Source: Ctena decussata
Taxonomy: Eukaryota; Mollusca; Bivalvia; Lucinida; Lucinidae
Assembly (NCBI GenBank): GCA_963989385.1
Contig: OZ022510.1
Span: 30,385,448-30,449,447, forward strand
Direction: 5' to 3'
DNA length: 64,000 bases
Position numbers and translations under genes: made by a program
Part shown: positions 57,778-64,000 of the stretch, one piece after another
How positions within the stretch are numbered: position 1 is the first letter of the stretch
Layout: every line of letters begins with the position of its first letter
The notes under the pieces: generated by a model
Told to the model about the DNA's origin: nothing
Databases searched by the model: none
The model's input: the letters and a program-made list of their open reading frames with translations, nothing else

Positions 57778-58783
57778 CTGTCCAAAAATTCGTGGACTGG
57801 TTCGCCTATGTAGGAAGACGTTATTTCTAAAACTGAAACTTTGCACACGACTTTATTGACCCTTTAAAACACATCTTTAAAATTTCGTAAAAATCCGTCA
57901 ACGATTAGTCAACTTGTCGAACCACATCCGCATCCACCCACGGCACCACGGAGCATTTTGGAGAATTCATTGTGACGTTATGACAACATTATCAGTTAGC
58001 GTCATGCAATTTCTCGAAGTATTCGCCATTATGAGCTATACATTTCCTGTGCCGATCCACCCATTTGTAATATATATTATTGTATCACTCCTTATCGTAC
58101 CCAGACACAGCCTTTCTGGCCGCCATGCGTATTTCCTGAAGATCTGTAAAGCGTCTGCCACGTAAGTCCGACTTTAATTTTGGGAAACACAGCAAAATCC
58201 ATGGGACCACAATCTGGGCTGTAGGGAGCATGATTTATCCTTTCAAATCCTAGGATTTGTTAATCCCAGATTATTAAGAGCGTGTCCGTCGCACGATTAG
58301 CAGGAGCATTGTCCTGATGGAATAAAAAAAATTCCGCTTCTGCCCCTGGTCTCTTCTTTCGGATTGCATGCAGTAAGTGTCGTCGAATAACCTGAAAAAG
58401 TGAAACAATTTCTAACATACGTATATTAATTTTCGGTTAACATGTACAACATGGTGATTCTTGAACAATTTATGATTACCCTGTACTTTTTTAAAACAAA
58501 TTAGAAAGCAAATACCTTTTGATAATACTCTGCGTTTACTATAGTGCCTCTAGGTACCGCATGCTGTAGTAACATCCCGTCCATGTCCATGAAGAATATG
58601 AACATAAATTTATGAGCGGATTTCGTTCTCTTGGCTTTCATATGAGGCGGTGATTGGCTTCTTTTCCATATCATGGATTCTCGCTTACTCTCCGGCTCAT
58701 ATAAATGGGTCCACGTCTCGTCAGTAGTGATGATATGCCGCAAGAATTTATCCCCTTCACGCTCATACCGGCTCAAGAACTCA
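57778..58783 (-). pseudogene. mariner (DD34D) transposase fragment
   Basis: On the minus strand, conceptual translation gives FLSRYEREGDKFLRHIITTD followed by ETWTHLYEPESKR, the first catalytic Asp lying in TTDETW (58720-58722). Next comes HQDNAPANRA with the second Asp (58312-58314), then YSPDCGPMDFAVFP with the third Asp of the mariner triad (58197-58199). A lysine-rich KIK and a degenerate RRFTDLQ-type end follow. Spacing between the second and third Asp is ~115 bp where 105 would be expected for DD34D, because of a frameshifting insertion at about 58255-58275. The protein is broken by frameshifts and stops, and the N-terminal half (the DNA-binding HTH region) is missing because a LINE begins at 58784. 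The plus-strand start GAGGTCTGTCCAAAAATTCG at 57778 looks like the mariner terminal repeat. Family membership is secure; subfamily is not. Confidence 0.85.
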
Positions 58784-60972
58784 CTTGGAAAGAAGCAAAT
58801 GCATCGCCCATTCACAAAAAGGATGACCCTTCAGTTATTTCAAATTATCGCCCCAAATCGCTTTTAAGAATACTATAGGTAAAGTCATGGAAAAGATTGT
58901 ACATAAGCACGTTTTTACTTCTGTAAAGACAGTAGTATTATAACTGCATTGCAATCGGGCTTTGTTCCAGGGGACTCCACTGTTAACCAACTTGTAGATC
59001 TATACAATACTTTTTGTAAAGCTCTTGATGAAGTTAAAGAAGTGCGTGCTGTCTTCTGCGACATAAGTAAAGCGTTTGATAGAGTCTGGCGCAGAGGTTT
59101 ACTTTACAGGCTTAGGCGTATATGCATTTCTGGTTTTCTCCTCTCTTGGTTTGCAAATTATCTTAAAGATAGAAGGCAACGTGTTGTCCTACCGCGAGCG
59201 TCCTCTAACTGGTCTTTTATAAATGCTGGAGTTCCTCAAGGTTCTATTCTTGGCTCTCTTCTCTTTCTTATCTACATCAATGACATTGTTGAGAATATAA
59301 ACTCATCTATCAGGCTTTTTGCCGATGATACTAGTCTGTATATTATCGTAGATGATCCAACAGATGCAGCTATAACTCTAAACTCTGATCTCTTAAAAAT
59401 CCATAGATGGGCAGCTGATTGGCTAGTTTCGTTTAATCCTTCTAAGTCAGAGTCACTTATCTTTTCTAGAAAAGTCAATAAACCCTATCACCCGCCTTTA
59501 TTTATGAATTACCAACAAGTTAATGAAGTGTCTTCTCATTAACACCTAGGTCTATACCTTTCTAACAACTGTTCCTGGCATGAACATATTGACTATATTA
59601 AAGCTAAAGCGTGGCAGCGTATCAATACCATGAGGCGGCTAAAATTTGTACTGGATCGTAAATCTTTGCAAATAATATACTTTTCTTTTATAAGGCCATT
59701 GTTGGAGTATGCTGATATTGTGTGGAACAACTGCACACAGTATGAATCATATCAACTTGAACAAATTCAATATGAAGCTGCACGCATTGTTACGGGTGCG
59801 ACAAGACTTGCTTCTATTAATTCTCTACTAACTGAAACAGGCTGGGAAACACTTTCTTCTAGAAGGAAAAATCATAAGCTTGTAATGTTTTACAAAATGC
59901 AAAATAACTTATGTCCTGTTTACTTGTCTTCACTCGTACCTAGAAACGTTGGATCATCTGTTAGCTATAACTTACGCAATGCTGGTGATATTCAAACTGT
60001 CAATACTTATCCTCAGCTCTATTACTCTTCTTTTCTTATCTTAAGTTATTAGGGATTGGAATGACCTTCCTGGAGAAATTCAAAATGTAACTAGTATAGC
60101 TGCCTTCAAATACAACCTTAAACTTATGAGTAACATTATTTCACACACACCCCACCCCCCTCGTATTATTCATCTGGAAATCGTACTTGCCAGATTTATC
60201 ACACACGGATACGAACAAATTATAGTGCCCTCAACCAGCATTTATTCTCCAAGCATATCATTCTAGATCCACTTTGTGCGTGTGGTGAAGTAGAAGACTC
60301 CCGTCATTTTTGCTTGAGTATAACCTATACCAAAATATGCTGTTTCAAGGATTTGTTTACCTACACCCAACGCATTGTTGTATGGAAGTACAGTCGTTTC
60401 TGTAAATGACAACATTATAATTTTTAAAGCTGTTCAAACCTTTATACACAAATTTACGCGATTTCATCAGTAAATCTTTCTGAATACTAAACTAAGCATT
60501 CATCTTAACGTATTGTTTTACTGCCTTTTACCTAATAAATGTATTTGTTGTTGCTTCCGAAAGCATAGCTATACCTCGTGTTTTTATATGAATATCATAA
60601 GAAAATAATGGAATTTTCCTCCTTTCCCCGTGGAGGCTACTATAGATATCTACATTGTTTCTCTTTACCCCTTAGGTTTTTGTTCTTAGCTTCTTTCTCT
60701 CTTTCTGTTCATACTAAATTTGTTGTTTATGTATTTTTTTTCTTCTTCTTTTCATCTACATTTTTAATGTATTCCTAGGTAATTATCCGACCAATGTTAG
60801 AAGTAATCTCTGTTAATCATGGGTCTGAGATTTGCAGTGTAAATATTCTGGGAGACAGATTTAAAAAAGTCAATACGACTTTCTTCTGAATCCCTTTTGT
60901 ATGAATAGTTTATTTTCATGAACTGTATTTATATGTATCTGTATTATTTGTACAAATAAATAAATTTTAAAC
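58784..60972 (+). pseudogene. Jockey/CR1-like LINE, 5'-truncated, reverse transcriptase broken
   Basis: The coding remnant starts at about 58784 (WKEA..SPIHKKDD in conceptual translation). It runs through the palm and finger motifs: QSGFVPGDSTVNQL, motif A FCDISKAFDRVW (about 59056-59085), GVPQGSILG, and the catalytic FADD at 59318-59329. The thumb and a CACGEVEDSRHF zinc-knuckle-like C-terminus follow (~60275-60310). Endonuclease and ORF1 are absent. Breaks: frameshifts near 58870 and 58915, a TAA stop at 59540-59542 between two otherwise in-frame halves (58949-59542 and 59630-60052), and frameshifts near 60040 and 60170. The 3' untranslated region ends in TGTACAAATAAATAAATTTT at about 60972. 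The sequence is a dead copy, 5'-truncated as LINEs usually are, and its 5' limit is inside mariner sequence. Jockey/CR1 clade placement is by general motif appearance. Confidence 0.88.
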
Positions 60973-61834
60973 TAAAATGGAGAAAGCACCTTTGAGAAAA
61001 TTTTGTAAACATTTTGAAAACCATTTCTTGGCTGATTCTATGGTCAGATGGCAGGTTACTGGTGAGGAAACATGTTTTCTGCATGACAGAGTGGTTAACT
61101 CATTTTTGGCCAGATGTGGAGACAGGTCCCTTGTTGCACTGACCCCTTCATTGAGCATTAAAACTGGGGCAGTAGTCTCAGGTATTTCGAAATTTCGATC
61201 AATACTCATGATCTCAGTCAAAACTTGCCAAATTTTCTATGTGTACGTATTATGCTCTACAATATCTAGTTCTTTAATTAGCATAATCTTATTTTCACAT
61301 TCTTGATGTGTACTCGTTCACATTTGCCTGGATTTGAAAATTCACTTAGGGTAAATGAGTACAGTTTTCAAAAAGAAACTCTCGTCATTTTCATTTTTGC
61401 TTTCTTCTATGAGGGTCACAGATCAATGGAAGAAATTGCACCTAGAGAAGAAAATTCTTTTTGTTCAGAGCTGACCCCATTTTGTAAGAACTCCATAAAA
61501 ATGGAGGTGGAGAGAGGAACCCTATGCGAAATAATTACAAGCCAAACAGTTTCTGTAATGGAATTAATAAATGAACGAGTCTGTTTTCCCTGCCACAGAT
61601 TTTTACGCTTACATTGAAAAATCTGACAAGGCTATGGCTGTTCAGGCTGAGCTGAGGCTTGACTGTGTTCATAGTCTGTATGGTAACTTTTTTGTGGATC
61701 AGCTCATACGCCAACAGCCAACAGCTAGCGTACGATTCCAATATTTTGCAGATTCGATTACCGCCCTGTCATGTCGATGGTTTCAATCTTGTTACCTTTA
61801 TATCTTTCCTTAGCAGATTCATGATTGATCATAT
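60973..61834 (+). other. Possible coding remnants, unassigned
   Basis: Three plus-strand frames follow the LINE: 60977-61306, 61303-61617 and 61571-61813. The last contains FYAYIEKSDKAMAVQAELRL and is preceded by TGTTTTCCCTGCCACAG (61584-61600), which looks like a splice acceptor. The first starts MEKAPLRKFCKHFENHFLAD directly after the LINE tail. Composition looks more protein-like than the surrounding noise, but I recognise no family, and the minus strand is also open at 60967-61221. They could be exons of a host gene, a captured gene fragment or another transposon's protein. Confidence 0.3.
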
Positions 61835-62180
61835 GACGTCGCATCTGAGAGTGTTATAAAGCCATGCATTAAAAACTTTAATCAACTGGTGGATTAAATA
61901 TGCAAATTACGTCGTAACGTTATGCGTTGACGTTCATTAAAACGTCGCGTTCTCTAATGGAGAAATCGCGATGTTTTAGTGCAAACTTTGCTAATAAACT
62001 GCGATTTTAATGCCATATGATAAATAGAATATACGAATCGTGCTCCTGTATTATTGAATTTATCAAAGGAGTTGGGGAAAACCAATAAGATGCTCGGCAT
62101 TGCCTCGCATCTTATCTTTTTTCCCCAACTCGTTTAATAAATTAAAAAACATGAGCACTCATGTAAGATCCTCTATTTAT
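61835..62180 (-). mobile_element. S-family element (S4) with a different hairpin
   Basis: The right edge TGTAAGATCCTCTATTT is the inverse of the S2 start (AAATAGAGGATCTTA). The body includes ATTACGTCGTAACGTTATGC and GTTGACGTTC. The hairpin at ~62055-62143 pairs GAGTTGGGGAAAACCAATAA with the TTATCTTTTTTCCCCAACTC side around AAGATGCTCGGCATTGCC, unlike the GTCATTTCAT hairpin of S1-S3. Confidence 0.6.
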
Positions 62181-62300
62181 TTAGTCAGAACAAACAGAAC
62201 GTACGACTGGTCAACCTTGTGCATGTGTATTAATGGGGGCAGCACCATGCGCATGTGTTTTGGTGTACAGCTTAACATGTATATCTGCAATGAACCTTTC

Positions 62301-62498
62301 GAGCGGCGACACGACAAAAAACATAAGGTCTCATGTGCGTCCATCTATGGTTCAGATCAGCCTCGGGAACAGAATTTTTCCTGTGCGCTTAAAGGGTAGC
62401 TAAGGGTCTACGCTGGCTCCATGCGGACAGTGACGACTCTGATCAGCCGCCTAGGCTGATCTGAGTCTTCGCGTGGCGCATATGTCGTGTCGTGGCTC
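62301..62498. mobile_element. A-family MITE (A14), degenerate
   Basis: GAGCGGCGACACGACA to TGTCGTGTCGTGGCTC, with several interior deletions. No clear target duplication. The most diverged A copy with both ends. Confidence 0.82.
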
Positions 62499-63021
62499 AT
62501 TTGTTCAAACACCACTCAAGAATGTCGTATTGGGGCTCTTGCGTCTTTGACTTTGATGTAAATTGGTCTCTGTATAATCTAATCTGAGTATGCGTTGTTT
62601 GCTCAAACATGTCCATCTCGCGGAAAGTTAAAACCAACTATCATAATTATGTAACTTTAGAAGTCGAAATGAGGTACGTATAGTGACACATTCATGACCT
62701 TTAATGTATGGTTACAAATTACAATTTCATAAAATACATCAAAGTACATGTACTATATAATGATTTAAAGTAAGGCCAAAATAATGCTGCGCTTATTGTT
62801 TCTGACCCAACAAATGTATTGTTTCGGGTTTTTATTATGTTCATGTGTGAATGGCATTGTATTGAATAAATGAATATACTTTTTTTTTCTATACAAGTTA
62901 ATGGTGATAAAACAAAAGTAAAGGGGATACCTAAGTTTGGTTGAAACACATTTTCTTTTTTCAGAATTGAATATTAAAGCATACAAACATCACAACTGCA
63001 CAAAATAAGAAGATAAGCTTG
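62499..63021. other. No supported gene
   Basis: AT-rich spacer. The minus frames 62719-62949 and 62765-62986 overlap in different frames and match nothing. Confidence 0.5.
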
Positions 63022-63375
63022 CCGTGTTATCCTACTAAACGTCCACGCGGACGTTGCAATTTACAAAATGAAAGGGGTTGGCGGGGGGTATATCTAAAGG
63101 CTAAAAAGTAATAAAAAATAAACCGCTCACTAAAATGCTGTAAATAAATGGAAATTATTGTACAACAGTTTAAACCGTGTAAGAATATAGGCTGTACTAT
63201 GTGATCACTGAAATAAGTGATAGTGCATGAAATAACTGACGGACAAAGAAGGCTGAACATACGACCGTTATAAACTACAGTAACTAGGGTTCTTAAACAG
63301 GAAAATTTGCGATTTTGGCTAGTCAATTTAAAATCATTTGGAGGGGGCCGGGGTATTTATAAGGATAATCTTGTT
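63022..63375. mobile_element. Q-family element (Q3), degenerate
   Basis: CCGTGTTATCCTACTAAACG with CGTCCACGCGGACG at the left and GGGGCCGGGGTATTTATAAG plus GATAATC at the right echo Q1 and Q2 (GTTGCAATTTACAAAATGA is shared with Q2's GTTGCAATTTACGAAGTGA). The interior foldback is lost. Confidence 0.6.
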
Positions 63376-64000
63376 TTCCTAAAACTGTCTTAAGTGAAAC
63401 AAATGATCACCAAGCATCCTTAGTATCAAAATAAGAGCCATATACTAAATGGAACTTTAAAAATAACCCTGGACACGGTAAGTTTTCAGCCATGCAAATA
63501 TCTTTTACCATCGGTCTGAAATAAAAACTAAATAAATTAATGACAAAAAATACAACAACAACAAAGAACTAATTTTATAAAATTATACTATCATTTTCAC
63601 GACTGACGAGCAGATTATGTAAATAATACGATCAAATTATGTAAATAATATTAATTCGTATCAGGGTAACGTGTCTTTTACACATATGCCAAAAAAGCAA
63701 AGTATGAGACCAGACTGCGCAGCTGCGCAGTCTGGTCACTGTCTTTGCTGTTCTCTCTCTCATAGATATGGATAGAGAAACAACGAAGGATCTGGCTCTA
63801 TGTTTATGGAGGAAGCCTTCGGCATTGGCGCATATGTAATAAGGGCCTTGTTTACGTGAGGCCGCTCATGACTGAGGCTGCGAAATTTGTACTGACCTAC
63901 CGATACTCTAGGCATTTTAGTATAAAATTATAGTGTGAGCAGACAGAAAAATGTACTTTACGGCATGTTCAAATAGCACAGACCCCGATAAGCCATGTAC
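63376..64000. other. No supported gene; perfect 28-bp palindrome
   Basis: GACCAGACTGCGCA and TGCGCAGTCTGGTC meet head to head with a central AGCT-type junction at about 63709-63737, flanked by GCAAAGTA and CTTTGCTG. It echoes the arms of the A family. A 22-bp direct repeat (GATTATGTAAATAATA / AAATTATGTAAATAATA) is at about 63613-63650. The extreme right (63968-63990) carries AAATAGCACAGACCCCGATA, a W-like word. Confidence 0.55.

Noticed and set aside
58673..58867. Plus-strand frame across the mariner-LINE junction
   Set aside because: It is antisense to the mariner transposase and out of frame with the LINE.
63709..63737. Palindrome GACCAGACTGCGCA/TGCGCAGTCTGGTC as a regulatory site
   Set aside because: It resembles the arm words of the A family and lacks any adjacent gene, so a MITE remnant is the simpler reading.

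Overview
The window looks like gene-poor, AT-rich nuclear DNA from an invertebrate animal, most likely a bivalve mollusc. That assignment is an inference. It rests on the density and kinds of short hairpin transposons, on 'AGCTCACCTG' elements followed by CGTCC-rich leaders, and on tRNA-headed SINEs, all of which I associate with marine bivalve genomes. I found no convincing host protein-coding gene, no rRNA, no functional tRNA and no CRISPR array. The only recognisable proteins are decayed transposon proteins: a mariner transposase fragment, a Jockey/CR1-like LINE reverse transcriptase, and the C-terminal tail of a second LINE type. Most short open frames are translations of repeats.

Layout. 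1-3020: no supported gene. 3024-4425: about 31 copies of a 45-bp minisatellite. 5-20 kb: scattered non-autonomous elements, named here by letters. A is a ~240-bp hairpin MITE. C is a 335-bp palindrome with 5-bp target duplications. D is a ~480-bp element flanked by TTAA. I and J are dispersed retroelement-like repeats, K is a hairpin-ended element, S has variable hairpins, and a 43-bp tandem array lies at 17.4 kb. 20-25 kb: five further A copies, an E-type element, a Q element and a LINE tail. 25-35 kb: D elements, SINE pieces, an E element (28.8-30.8 kb) and a second C copy sitting on the end of a D fragment. 37.6-42.5 kb: a three-level nest in which an E element lies inside an I repeat and carries a second, inverted copy of itself, giving a ~4.7-kb imperfect palindrome. 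45.1-48.1 kb: TTAA MITEs and another E element. 48-53 kb: little recognisable. 53.3-57.8 kb: a previously unrecognised (by me) 4.5-kb unit bounded by long imperfect inverted repeats with a G/C homopolymer. 57.8-61 kb: the mariner fragment fused to the LINE. 61-64 kb: possible coding remnants and more S, A and Q copies.

How the pieces relate. Nothing suggests an operon or a cooperating gene set. The biology here is transposon biology. Most elements are non-autonomous and would need transposases encoded elsewhere. Several nested insertions give relative ages and direct in-window proof of target-site duplications: 4 bp AT-rich for A, 5 bp for C and TTAA for D. E, E5, K and probably L share one architecture and look like one superfamily: a terminal foldback, a CGTCC-rich leader, a body of degenerate tandem repeats (~150 bp in the clearest copies) and a 3' end that repeats the 5' motif inverted. 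Family names are my own labels. Boundaries are read by eye and may be off by several bases.
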